Source: Leptobrachium leishanense (taxonomy: Eukaryota > Chordata > Amphibia > Anura > Megophryidae). From it: a stretch of DNA of 64,000 nt. The notes beneath the pieces are model-generated. The model did not search any database and was not told where the DNA came from. It worked only from the letters and a program-made list of their open reading frames with translations. Positions 21,898 through 34,413 of this stretch are shown here, one piece after another (position 1 is the stretch's first letter; every line of letters starts with the position of its first letter). The DNA lies in assembly GCA_009667805.1 (NCBI GenBank), contig CM019069.1:48132153-48196152 (forward strand). Direction: 5' to 3'. Made by a program: the position numbers and the translations under genes.

Positions 21898-22039
21898 TTA
21901 AGATATTTAATGTGGTAAAGAGACCTATACTGGATAGTAGTGCCTTGTATAGTTTTAAGTTACTATGGTAACAAGATTACCGTGTCATAGGTGTGTAAGC
22001 AAGTATATGGTTTGTAGATATTTTTTTTTACTAGTATTG

Positions 22040-22795
22040 AATTTACCCCAAACTAGGTGCCCTGTACAGAAACAAATCCTGCCTGAGCGCCGCAGTAAGA
22101 AAGCAGATTGTACAACAAATGCTTATGCCGGCTATTGAATACGGAGATGTAGTGTACGCAGCCGCCCCGCAAACGCACCTCCAGAAATTTACTACATTGT
22201 ATAACTCATTCTGTCACTTTGCGCTACAATGTAACTACATGACCCACCATTGTGACATGTTAAAAGAGCTAAACTGCCCGTCACTGGAATTCAGACGCAC
22301 CCTTCACCTTTCCCACCTGGTGTTTAAGAGATTTTCTGGAAAGCTGCCACCCTACCTGAATAGGCTGCTTCCCTCAGCAGTTCCCTCATCCTATAACCTC
22401 CGATCCAGGACCTGCACCTTACTTGCAATACCACAATACAAAAAGGTCTCGATCCTCATTTTCCTACAGAGCACCACAATTATGGAATAACCTCCCAGAC
22501 ATCATCAAATCTTCCACCAGTCTAAAGTCCCTTAAGAGATCTCAATTAATATACCTTGATACATAATGCACATGTAAACATGTAACATAGTGACTATATT
22601 ACTTACATAATTATTTTCTGTGATAATCTGTATATTTGTGTTTTGTTTTTAATATTTTGCATTTTATTACTTTGTATTTATGTAACGACTGTAAAATTTC
22701 AATGTTCTTGAACCCAGTACATACTTGAAAACGAGAGCAATCTCAATGTATCCTTCCTGGTAAAATACTTTATAAATAAATAATATGTGTCCATA
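22040..22795 (+). mobile_element. LINE fragment (family of 585-1310), C-terminal RT and tail
   Basis: It opens with the RT block preceding MLMPAIEYGDVVY (ATG at 22119), which runs through THLQKFTTLYNSFC, MLKELNCPSLEFRRTLHL and LPPYLNRLL. A frameshift near 22440 moves the last part, YRAPQLWNNLPDIIKSS to IYLDT and a stop at 22564-22566, into another frame. The 3' UTR ends ACATACTTGAAAACGAGAG, CTCAATGTATCCTTCCTGG, then TTTATAAATAAATAA. This tail is shared with the SINE at 43384. Confidence 0.85.
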
Positions 22796-22961
22796 GTTTT
22801 TATAGTTTTTTTCCCAGTAATAGGAACTGGGGGTGACAGTTGTACATTTTAACAGCTTTTTTAACATCAGGAGATTTCACCATGTCGATGTGCAGCATAT
22901 TGAACGAAAATTAGAAATGGCATTGATGTAATTTATATACATGTCACAAACTGACACTCTA

Positions 22962-23710
22962 GGGTCTATTCACTAAGCACCGAACTTGACATCAAATTGC
23001 AATTTCGGGGCAGCTCATCTATTCACTAAACTCCCAATTCGACAAATACAGGTGAAATAAGGTGCGCTTCAATGCAGTTTGGCGATCTTCGGCGGCAGCA
23101 AAATGGTCCCATAGAGAAGTAATGGTTAATCTATTCAGAGAACACTGTACTGCACCAAAATGTCAGTGAAATGCCCTGATTTTCGGTGATTCAGTTCGAC
23201 AGGTTTATACAGACGAATCCCATAGGATTCAATGTAAAAAATATAATATTTTTTAAAAAGACCGGTTATTCTTTTCATTTTCAGCAAAAAGTCTTTATTT
23301 TTTAGAAGACCTTTTTGTATTTTTTGACAAAATTTTTGTTTTGTCCTAATTTTTTTTAAAAGCCGTTTTTTAAAAAAATTCTGTAACAGATCTTTTTAAG
23401 ATTTTTTAAAGGACCTTTTTAATTAAACACATTTTAATACATTTTTTTATTGGTTTAAACACCTATTAGGAGAATAAGAGAGTTCTGGGTTTTTTTGCAG
23501 TTCAGTGGAATTTGCCAAGGTCACTTCAGCACTCTTTGGTGCTTTTCGGTGCTCTTCGCGACGTTCTTCAACTGTTTAGTAGGGCTTTGGCGACTCCATC
23601 TTCAGTGCACTACGGTGAATAGTGAGTTCACTGAAATTTTGCCAAAATGGAATCACTGAACTGCTCCAAAATGAAAAGTACCGAAATTTCCCTGCTTAGT
23701 GAATAGACCC
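22962..23710. mobile_element. 749-bp foldback MITE, GGGTCTATTCACTAAG termini
   Basis: The start GGGTCTATTCACTAAGCA and the end GCTTAGTGAATAGACCC are inverted copies. The interior (GGTGCAGTTC-like blocks, ATGGTTAATCTATTCAGAGA, AGGTTTATACAGACGAATCCC, CACCTATTAGGAGAATA) is shared with 36953, 38804 and 45919, and it serves as the uninterrupted reference for those nested copies. Confidence 0.75.
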
Positions 23711-23714
23711 TTTA

Positions 23715-25656
<1,942 letters not shown>

Positions 25657-25744
25657 TATATACAAAAACACACACAGACACACACAGCCTACAAGGGCTC
25701 ATATCAAAAGTAACACTTATTGCATCACTGAATTAATTTCGCCC

Positions 25745-26590
25745 TGGGGCAGGAGAACATCTGCTGCTGGTGAGCAGAAAACCCTTGACTAATGTGCAGG
25801 AGAAGCTGTGATGGTGGGCAGGAGAGACTTCCTGGACTCCTGTGAATGTGTGGGTGCTGGTCCAGAGGGCAGGAGAACCTGTGCTGTGCTGGCTTCTTTG
25901 GACAGTGTAAAACAAGGTCCTGGTCTGGACTGGGCTAATGGGCAGGAAGGAGAACCTGTGCTGGGGGGCAGAGGAACCTGTGCAGGGCTCCTGTGTCAGC
26001 GAAGAAGCTCCTGGACTGGTCTAGTGGGCAGGAGAACTTGGGCTGGACTCCAGTGAAAGTGTAAAACAAGGACCAGGTCCTGGGCTGGACAGATGGTCAG
26101 GGAAACCTGTGCTGAGCTCCAGTGACCTTGTAAACCAAGGGTTAGACCCTAGGCTGGGCTAATGGCCAAGAGAACATGTTGGTGGTCAGAGGAACTTGTG
26201 CAGGGCTCCTGTGTCGCTGTAGAAGGTCCTGAGCTGAGAAGATGGACAGGAGAACCTGTGCTGATCTCCAGTGACACTGTAAACCAATTGATAGGTCCAA
26301 GGCTGGGCTAATGGCCAGGAGAACCTGTTGGTGGTCAGAGGAACCTGTGCAGGGCTCCTGTATCGGTGTAGAAGGTTCTAGGCTGGGCTAAAGGCCAGGA
26401 GAACCTGTTGTTGGTCAGAGGAACCTTGCGTGGCTCCTGTGTCGGTGTAGAAAGTCCCGGGCTGGGCTAGTCGGCAGGAGAACCTGTGCTGAGCTCCACT
26501 GACACTGACTAAACCAAGGGTCAGGTCCTGGGCTGATGGTCAGGAGAACTTGCTGGTGGTCAGAAGAAGCTGTGCTGGGCTGTCAGTGGG
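25745..26590. repeat. Degenerate tandem repeat just upstream of the ITGA6 promoter
   Basis: Variants of GGGCTAATGGCCAGGAGAAC, CTGTTGGTGGTCAGAGG, AACCTGTGCAGGGCTCC and TGTGTCGGTGTAGAAGGTCC recur about every 50-110 bp across the stretch. Units are diverged and of mixed length. It ends at the GC-rich promoter block. A repeat source is clear; an exact unit is not. Confidence 0.75.
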
Positions 26591-26811
26591 CAGGGAGTAC
26601 CGGGGAGGACATGAAGCCCCCAGGCAGCAGACAGGCTTGGTCGGCAGGGCGGAGTCTCACAGCTCGGCAGCAATTCGTATAAAGAGCCCGACCTGCCGGA
26701 GAACAAGGGCAGCATTGAGGCGGAGAGGAGAGGAAGGGAGCCGGGGGAGAGAGAGAGCACAGGGACCAGTAAAGACCAGACACAGACACTTTACAGCAGC
26801 CGGAGCTCAGC
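26591..26811 (+). promoter_or_regulatory. ITGA6: Likely ITGA6 core promoter and 5' UTR
   Basis: This GC-rich block precedes the integrin start codon. A TATAAA box lies at 26678-26683, followed about 25-35 bp downstream by a purine-rich GAGGCGGAGAGGAGAGGAAG stretch, so transcription probably starts near 26705-26715. That would give a 5' UTR of about 100 nt, ending AGCTCAGC before the ATG. CpG frequency looks higher than in the surrounding DNA. The transcription start is inferred. Confidence 0.6.
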
Positions 26812-26975
26812 ATGGCCGCTCACCTGCCCCTGGGGCTGCTCCTGGCCGGGGTCACCCTGCTGGCCGCCTTCAACCTGGACACGGACAATGTCATCTCCAA
26901 ACGCGGGGATCCGGGCAGCCTGTTCGGCTTCTCCCTGGCCATGCACCGGCAGCTGCAACCCGAGGATAAACGGCT
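26812..26975 (+). CDS. ITGA6: Integrin alpha-6, exon 1 (signal peptide and start of beta-propeller)
   Basis: The exon encodes 54 complete codons plus two bases, ending in a GTAAGT donor at 26976-26981 (phase 2). Residues 1-19 are a hydrophobic signal peptide rich in Leu and Ala, probably cleaved after Ala19. The mature chain begins FNLDTDNVISKRGDPGSLFG and continues FSLAMHRQLQPEDKR, with the split Leu codon next. FNLD, GDPGSLFGFSLAMH and QLQPEDKRL are hallmarks of integrin alpha-6; alpha-3 and alpha-7 share FNLD and PGSLFG but differ after it. This is blade 1 of the N-terminal beta-propeller. In vertebrates alpha-6 pairs with beta-1 or beta-4 as a laminin receptor at the basal cell surface. 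The ATG lies in a GCATGG context with no other upstream in-frame start that would keep the signal peptide. Compared with mammalian alpha-6, two residues between NLDT and DNV appear to be missing. No second exon was found in the window. Confidence 0.88.
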
Positions 26976-26981
26976 GTAAGT
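26976..26981 (+). other. ITGA6: Splice donor of ITGA6 exon 1
   Basis: CT|GTAAGT is a near-consensus donor placed exactly where the conserved EDKRL motif is interrupted. Intron 1 begins here and seems to extend past the window end. Confidence 0.8.
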
Positions 26982-26986
26982 GCCCG

Positions 26987-26990
<4 letters not shown>

Positions 26991-27019
<29 letters not shown>
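26991..27019. repeat. (GT)n microsatellite at start of intron 1
   Basis: An uninterrupted GT run of about 29 bp starts 15 bp after the splice donor. Confidence 0.95.
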
Positions 27020-27020
<1 letters not shown>

Positions 27021-27183
27021 CCGGTGCGGGGTCTGGGGCACCGGGAGGGGGGGGGATAGGGGGTTACTGTGACATTTAGGATTTATTTCCACTGAATTAG
27101 GAATCAATATACAGAATAGATTCCCCAACCTGACTGATAGAAGAGGCGATACAATGACTTCCTGCAACTTTGTGACCTTCAGC

Positions 27184-27725
27184 ACTGATACATATATTAC
27201 AGGAGGTCTGCACAGCCACAGTATATATATATATTACAGGAGGTCTGCACAGCCACAGTATATATATATATTACAGGAGGTCTGCACAGCCACAGTATAT
27301 ATATATATTACAGGAGGTCTGCACAGCCACAGTATATATATATTACAGGAGGTCTGCACAGCCACAGTATATATATATTACAGGAGGTCTGCACAGCCAC
27401 AGTATATATATATATTACAGGAGGTCTGCACAGCCACAGTATATATATATATTACAGGAGGTCTGCACAGCCACAGTATATATATATATTACAGGAGGTC
27501 TGCACAGCCACAGTATATATATATATATATATATATATTACAGGAGGTCTGCACAGCCACAGTATATATATATTACAGGAGGTCTGCACAGCCACAGTAT
27601 ATATATATATTACAGGAGGTCTGCACAGCCACAGTATATACATATATTACAGGAGGTCTGCACAGCCACAGCACATTGCTCAGCCACAGTATATATATAT
27701 ACACTACAGGAGGTCTGCACAGCAC
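27184..27725. repeat. Tandem array, 34-38 bp unit with (TA)n spacer, about 15 copies
   Basis: Each unit is ATTACAGGAGGTCTGCACAG, CCACAG and a TATATATA run of variable length; the TA length explains the unit-size variation. Later partial units (near 27720, 27790 and 27870) continue to about 27910 with more divergence. It produces a spurious 258-codon open frame. It sits about 200 bp into ITGA6 intron 1. Confidence 0.95.
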
Positions 27726-27739
27726 ATTATTCAGCCATG

Positions 27740-28200
27740 GTGTTTGTATGTGTATGTATGTATGTATGTATGTATATATATATAATTACAGGTCGTCTGC
27801 ATCTGCACACTGCTCAACCATTCATCCTTTCAGCAAATGTGTAATATATATAATTATATATATATATATCACTGCTACAGGAGGTCTGCAGTCTGCACAA
27901 TGCTCAGCCATACATCCAGCCAGCCGGTAACTGTAATATATACACACATACTATATGCTGGATACATGTGTATATATATGTGTAAATATGTGTGTGTGCA
28001 TATGGGTATATATTATATATAAATATATATATACACACACAGCCCCACATATATATCTACGACTGCACACACCTATGTATGCTGGATATATTTTATATAT
28101 TTATGTGCATATATAAACATATAGTTGTATTTATATATTGTCATATGTATATACATATTTCAATATATCTGTGTGCGTGCACTTTCATGTATATTGTCAC
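27740..28200. repeat. AT-rich simple-sequence tract
   Basis: Runs of (TATG)n near 27745-27775, (TA)n and mixed TATAT/CACAC blocks continue after the tandem array. Confidence 0.8.
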
Positions 28201-29690
28201 ATACATTCGGGTGAATCTACTTCTTACTCCCGTCTGGCCTCTTTTACTCTATTTTGTCTTAATCTGCTATAGTTTGCAGGTTTGATGGACTTTGCTTCTT
28301 TTGCCGTGTTTGATCTTCCCAAGTAAATCATTAAACATCGAAATAATAGACTGGATTCTTTTTTAACCAGCGGCTCACATTTCCCCCAAACCCATTATGA
28401 GCATCAAGTCTCAGCATTTCCTCTATAACCTGCTGGGCAGGTCCTGTGATATGGCTCAGACTCCAGAGGTTCCACAGCAGCTGAGCACTGTGCCCAGTTA
28501 GTGAAGTTTTCTGAATGTGTGGATTATTGTGGCCATCTTTGGTGGTCCAAGGTGTTTGCTGTGGGCCTCCATCCCCAACCCCCTCCCAGCCGTGTCACCC
28601 AGTTTAACCTCTTTTGATCACCCCCCCACCCAACCCTCTCAGGTTTGCATTGTTCTTCCAAATCAAGTGTTGTTGGACATTTCTGAGAATTGTTGCTGTG
28701 GCTCTCCAGCTGTTTTGTCCAACTCCCATCATCAGGCCCGCTCAGTGTGCACCACTGCTGAGGCTGACATTATCTAACCTTGGTGGTGTTGGGTCTTAGA
28801 GGTGATTTTGTAACTGACACACAGGATGCATGGGTTGTGAGAGTTCAGAGGAAGTCAGAAAATGATGTGTATTTTTGTCTAGTACCTCCGGATGTGTCAG
28901 ACGTATGTTTCGGAATGTGGTTTGTGAGCATAAGTCTCGCAAAAGAATCACCCCCCAGTTTATCATTCTGTGGACCATCTACGTGACCAGGTATCAGGTG
29001 TTAAGGAGCCTCCGATCACCTGTCACTTCATTTCGATACTTTGTGCAGCTCCTATACAATAACAGGAAAAATATTTCCTGTCGCTGAGATCCTCCAATGT
29101 CTGAGTCACACCCTCCTCCTCATCATACTGAACCTGTTGCTTCAAATAAACTGCACAGAATACATTTTATATTGTGAAAAAAAGGAATACAAAAATGTGT
29201 AGTTTAGTCTGTTGTACAGTACTTTAAGCCTGGCTAAGCATCTTGGGAAATGTAGTACATTCATTTGCGGAGGGAATGATGACAAAGACAGTGCTACGGC
29301 TTTTGCATTCCATGACAGATGTTTCCTTGGTGACTTCCCTCAAATAATGTCGTTACGGTTACAGCAGTAATCAGTTTTTTGTATGGGTAACGGTTGTAAT
29401 GCATTCTTTGTGGGCACAATGTTGTACATTTTTTGGTAGTTTCTAGAGTAAATGTCCAAATCCATTTTGGTAAAGAAAAACCACAGTGACCTGCCTATTG
29501 CTTCTGAATGTCAACTGTGTCCACCCTAGTGGATGTGGTCATAAATTCCGTTTCTCCACAAATATTTTGTAACATAATCTTCCGATGGCCCGTAGAGGTC
29601 CTAGGTCTCCATAAGATCTCTGGTGTTAGCGCTCTGTATCTATGGAGACATGGTGACACCATCATAATCTACCTTTTGGATTATTTGATT
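28200..29690. other. Intron 1 sequence, nothing recognised
   Basis: There is no ORF with a recognisable family. A piece near 28685-28740, read on the minus strand (GATGGGAGTTGGAC, CTGGAGAGCCACAG), resembles a common dispersed vertebrate repeat but cannot be classed by eye. Confidence 0.4.
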
Positions 29691-30490
29691 TAAGATTTTG
29701 GGTGACATCGTCAACATCTGTTTTTGGCCTTTACGTAAGGAGTTTGAGTGACATCAGCAAGACCTTTTCTTTGTTCCTCTATCGTATGACGTTGAGTGAC
29801 ACCAGCAGGATCTGCTCTTGGTTTCTCTACGTATGGAATTTGGAGAACATCAACTGGATACTCTTTTGCCTCAGTCGTTTTTTGCTGGGCGACATGAGCA
29901 CAATTTTCTTCTGGTTCCTCTACAGATGTGGGCTGTCATCTGCAGGATCTTCTATTGGTTCTTCTACTTATGGAGTTTGGATGACATTAGCAGGATTTTA
30001 TTTTGGTTCCACTATCTAAGGATATTGGCTGACAAATACAGGATCTTCTATTTGTTCTTCCACCAAACGAGTTTGGATGACATTAAGAAGATTTTCTTTT
30101 GGTTCCTCTAAGAAGGTTGGGTGATATCCACAGGATCTCCTTTTGGTTCCTCCACCAAACATGGTTGGGTGACTGTGGCAAGATATATTTTTGGTTCCTC
30201 TGAAAGAGGTTGTGTGACAACTACATAATCTTGTATTGGTTCTTCCACCTAAAGGAGGTTGAGGGACATTAGCAGGATTTTGCTTTGGTTCCACAATCTA
30301 AGGAGGTTGGGTGATATCCCCAGGATCTTCATTTTGGTACTTCCATCCAAGAAGGTTGGGGGACACTAGCAGGATTTGGGTTTGGTTCTTCTATCTGAAT
30401 GAAGAGGCTGGTTAACATCAGATGGACCATTCGTTCTTCTACCTAAGGAGGGTAGATGATATCCGCAAGATCTCCTTTGTTGCTTTTCAC
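29690..30490. repeat. Degenerate ~60-bp tandem repeat in ITGA6 intron 1, about 13 copies
   Basis: Variants of GGAGGTTGGGTGACATTAGC, AGGATCTTCTTTTGGTTCC, TCTACCTAAG recur every ~57-62 bp. On the minus strand one frame reads a VEEPKEDPADVTQP-like motif with a 20-residue period and only occasional stops (for example EEPKENLLNVIQ and VEEQIEDPVFVSQ). Confidence 0.85.
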
Positions 30491-33205
30491 TGTTGCAACC
30501 ATCCCACTACTTGGGGGAGGGGTGGGAAATTGTACATTTATTCTACAAGAATACACAGAAGGTTCATCACAACATTTTCCTTCTGGTTTTCTAAAATGAA
30601 GCCGCACAGTTTAGATGGCTTAATGAATCCCCGCGGAGGCTCTCTGAGAAACTTTGCACTTTGGTGCTTCCAACCTTCGCATCCCAAATTAAGAATCATT
30701 TGTTTCCAGAGTTCACACAATGTGGTGTGAGAGCCAGCAATTCCTTCCTTTGCCTACACAGTACCATGGCCTAGAAAAGAATTCCAGGGCAACACAAAAG
30801 GGTCAGATCCGTGAATGGCTTCGGGATTATAGCAGGCAGTCTATTGTAATTTGGCAGGTTTGTGAGTCAGGAATGGAGGAAAACAGAAAGGGAGGAAGAC
30901 AATAGAATAGCTTTGTAACCAGTATACCTCCCCCGGAGCCATAAAATAAGTAGCAGTGTTTAATCACTGTTTTAGGACACATAAAATAAACGTCTCATTT
31001 CCTAATTTCAAGTTTTGCAAAATAGTGGATGGCGTGCCAGATCTGATATCCAGCGTGACCGGCCAGTCTGCTATGTTTAAAACATAAGAAAAAATGTTTT
31101 AAAGCCCACCAGTCTACCTCATGACTGAAAAGCAGTGTGAGCAGTTATGTTTCGCTACACAGCAGCCTGTGGCTTCATTTTTGGATAGGACTCGCCCTCA
31201 CTAGAGGTGCCTTGACATTGGCAGGTGAGCTTACACTCTTAATGGCCATTAATAGAAACCAAAGCCTCTAATTGTGTTTTGTTTCACAAGGTATAATGGG
31301 AATAAGCGCAGATGACATATTTTTCTTATGTTTTATACATGTTACTGGGCTGGATACATCTGGTGGTTGCAGCCGCCCCATTGGGGAATAGATGCGACCC
31401 CACCCCTCCTGTACTAAGTCTGCTATGCTTCATTTACTAAACACCAAGCAGCATGTGAGGGAGCGGGGTCTACTATATTGACAAAAATTACTAGCCCATC
31501 TGTCTTCCCAACTGCTCCCAGGCCATACCAGCTCCAACTGCACAGGGAATGTGATGACTGGAAGACCAATCAAAGCGGTGCAGATGGGTAGCGCCACTAC
31601 ACGGTGTATCTCCAGTGTCCATAAGTATAATAAGAGGGTGGTACAGCTATAACTGGAAACCACAGGCAATATATCCTCCTGAATATGGTGCATGAATGAT
31701 ACATGCAAAAAAGGGTGACGTTTCCAACAGCGTATAACAACTGGTGGTAAATGTTCCATTTTTTTTTTTTACATTTGTGCAAACCAGTACCATTGTCGAC
31801 TCCCAGACAACATTGCAGTATAAATATTTTTCTGATTTTTGTTTTCACTGCATGGCTTATGCATGAAGGGTATGAACACGTATTCCACGTTGTAACTATT
31901 TAGCACTTGTGTACCCCCAGCAGGGCAGCCATCAGGGGGTTACAGCCCATGACCTGTTCAGGGGCCCAGTTGATCCAAGGGGCCCTTGCCAAACCCCTCC
32001 ATGTTACCCAGGACTGATTAACCAAGATACCAGCAATTTTCTCAGTGGGCCGCAGTACCTTTTGGTTCCCATCTGTAACTTGTTAGGCAAACCCTACAAA
32101 TTGTAAATGGGAACCAAAAGGTTGAAAGCCGATGCAATGCATTCTGCAGGCGCACTCTTCTTCGCACGCCTATGGTCCCTACCTCCAGTATTTGTATGTT
32201 CTCTATGTGGTTTAAGATAAAGAACATGAAAACTGACTGTATCGCTCTAAAAATGTAATTATTACTTGAAAAATTATTTTTTTTTGTGCTGACCAAGCTT
32301 GTCGTTAATAAACATTTCATGGTGCACACCCTAACGACATGGCCTATAAATGCCAGTGGCAACAACCCACTCTAAATCAGGCATTTTTTAAAAATTTGTC
32401 TTTAGTCGTATAGGATTGTCCACTAAATGCTGCTGATAATCACTGCAAACATTAGCAAAAATCACCATTGTTGCAACCACAATAACCTTCGTCGATCTAC
32501 ATAGGAGAATTCAAAGCAGCAGAAATTTTATTGATGAATGTTTGTTTCCCTCTGCCAGCTGCATTCTATCTTCCCTTTCTGGATCGCCGAAGTTTATTGT
32601 CGTTGTAACAACGTCGAGTGAATAATTCCTATAGTATTGAATGAGTCGTTTCTCAACAGGATCTCTCACTACGACACTTTTATTTATTATAATTTTTTTT
32701 TATTTATCAAGTTTATTAAAGTCCAGCATTCCGTCGAGAATTCCAATATGTTGCAGTATGTCCTTGACACACACAGAGTTAATTTTTCCCATTCTGGAAT
32801 ACCTACCATTCGTGATAAATCTCAATCCATTCCGTGCAGCCTCTGATTAATGGGCGTCTTCTTTTCTCTGGATAAATCTGAGCCATTCACTTCCTCCGTT
32901 GGAATTTTTAATGATCCTTTCAGTGTGGATTTGCTGTGTGTTGGCGGTGGCCTCACCCTGCCCAGCACCAACCAGCTGTAAATTGTGCAGTGGTGGAATT
33001 CCTTGTTCCATTAGACATGGCTGATTGACTTGCTTTTAAACTTGCTTGTTAAGAAAAATATTTACGCTGCACTTACTATTTTTATTTACACTTAGGATGC
33101 ATCGTGTACAAACATGCTGATGGATAATTCCCCTTCAGCCAGTCAATGAAATGTGCTAACCATTATATTACTTTAGCAAAGTCACCGTTAGAAAGTAAAT
33201 ATACA
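30490..33205. other. Intron 1 sequence, no supported gene
   Basis: A block near 31917-32010 (CAGCAGGGCAGCCATCAGGG, GGGGCCCAGTTGATCCAAGG) looks like the end of a dispersed repeat. Otherwise I see nothing beyond short open frames without family resemblance. Confidence 0.4.
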
Positions 33206-33211
33206 TGATAG

Positions 33212-33362
33212 AATGTAAGCGCATATGAGCAGGGCCCTCTACACCTTTTGTCTCTGGTTACTAAGATTGTTTGTAAACGTTTTAGTTCATCTCACAATTT
33301 TATTGTAAAGTGCTGTGGAAACTGTTGGTGCTATATAAATGATGACAATATTATTATTAATG
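33212..33362 (+). mobile_element. LINE 3' tail (L2/CR1-like), diverged
   Basis: GAATGTAAGCGCATATGAGC, AGGGCCCTCT, then TTGTAAAGTGCTGTGG, TTGGTGCTATATAAATGATG and (ATT)n is the typical order of such tails. It is more diverged than the 2250-2416 copy. Confidence 0.65.
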
Positions 33363-33502
33363 CTATCCCTAGCTGACTAAGGCTATTTTGCAAAAACACA
33401 TGGATCCAATAAGACAGATGAGGACCATTACCGCAATATGAAAAAATGTAAATTGCTTTATTGTACACATATAAAAAAAACACATAAAACATCAAACACT
33501 AA

Positions 33503-33931
33503 GGCTAGGGTCAAACGAACGCATTATTCGCAGCGACCGTCAAAAAGTGCATCCGAACGCATTGACGTATTTTTTTCACGGAGTGGCGAAAACGGTCATA
33601 CGATGCGCATTTTCGTGCGTGATTTTTTTTACGGATCCAAACCAGGAAACTTTGGGTGTCTGGATGTTATGTTGGCCGGACATGAGCAGTGTCTGATGTC
33701 TCCAAATCACGCACACACGCCGCTATGTGGACGCAGCGCACTCTGTACGTCAGTACTACCGGTTCTGCGTTCTTGAAAAAAAGCATTTGTTTGCCGCTTG
33801 CGTTGCGCGGCTGCACTTTTGTGCGACTGTACTTCGTATATTGTCCGTCATTGCCCGTCATTTGCTGCTACTGCGGCCGTGATTAAGTGCGCCTAAACGC
33901 ACGTTAAAAATGCGTTAGTCTGACCCCAGCC
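33503..33931 (+). mobile_element. Harbinger-type MITE (GGCTAGGGTC family), 429 bp
   Basis: It starts GGCTAGGGTCAAACGAACGC and ends TAGTCTGACCCCAGCC. Flanks are TAA and TTA. Interior landmarks are TATGTTGGCCGGACATGAGC, CGCAGCGCACTCTGTACGTC and GTCATTTGCTGCTA. Confidence 0.82.
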
Positions 33932-33987
33932 TTAATCAAAAAAGCAATGCAAAAAATGATCAGGACCTGAAAACAAATGGAGTCTAA

Positions 33988-34413
33988 GGCTGGGGTCAGA
34001 CCAGCGCACTTTTAACGTGCGTTCTGGCGCACATAATTACGGCCGCACTAGCAGCAGATGACGGGCAATGACGGCCAATATACGATGTACGGCCGCACAA
34101 AAGTCCGGCCGTGCAACGCAAGTGGAATTTGAACGCATTTTTTTGAGAACGCTGAACCGCTAGTACTGACGTACTGAGTGCGCAGCTGCGGCATAGCGGC
34201 GTGTTTGCGTGATTAGGAGATGTCAGACGCTGCTAATGTCCAGCCTACATAACGTCCAGACGCAAAAAGAGTTTTATTGACGATCTGTACAAAATCACGC
34301 CCGAAAATGAGCGTCGTCTGACCGTTTTTGCGCATTCCGTGAAAAATACGTCAATGCGTTCGGACGCACTTTTTCACGTTCGCGGGGAAAAATGCTTTCG
34401 TCTGACCCTAGCC
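33988..34413 (-). mobile_element. Harbinger-type MITE, 426 bp, inverted neighbour, perfect TAA duplication
   Basis: The same family lies in reverse orientation 56 bp from the previous copy. It begins GGCTGGGGTCAGACC and ends GTCTGACCCTAGCC. TAA flanks both sides (33985-33987, 34414-34416), which fixes the family as TWA-targeting. Confidence 0.88.

Noticed and set aside
26550..26969. 139-codon frame overlapping ITGA6 exon 1 in another frame
   Set aside because: A shadow of the GC-rich exon and promoter; the integrin frame has clear homology and a splice donor.
27154..27930. 258-codon open frame of YRRSAQPQYIYI-type repeats
   Set aside because: It is a by-product of the 34-38 bp tandem array with TA spacers; the same motif cycles through all frames and there is no start context or domain.
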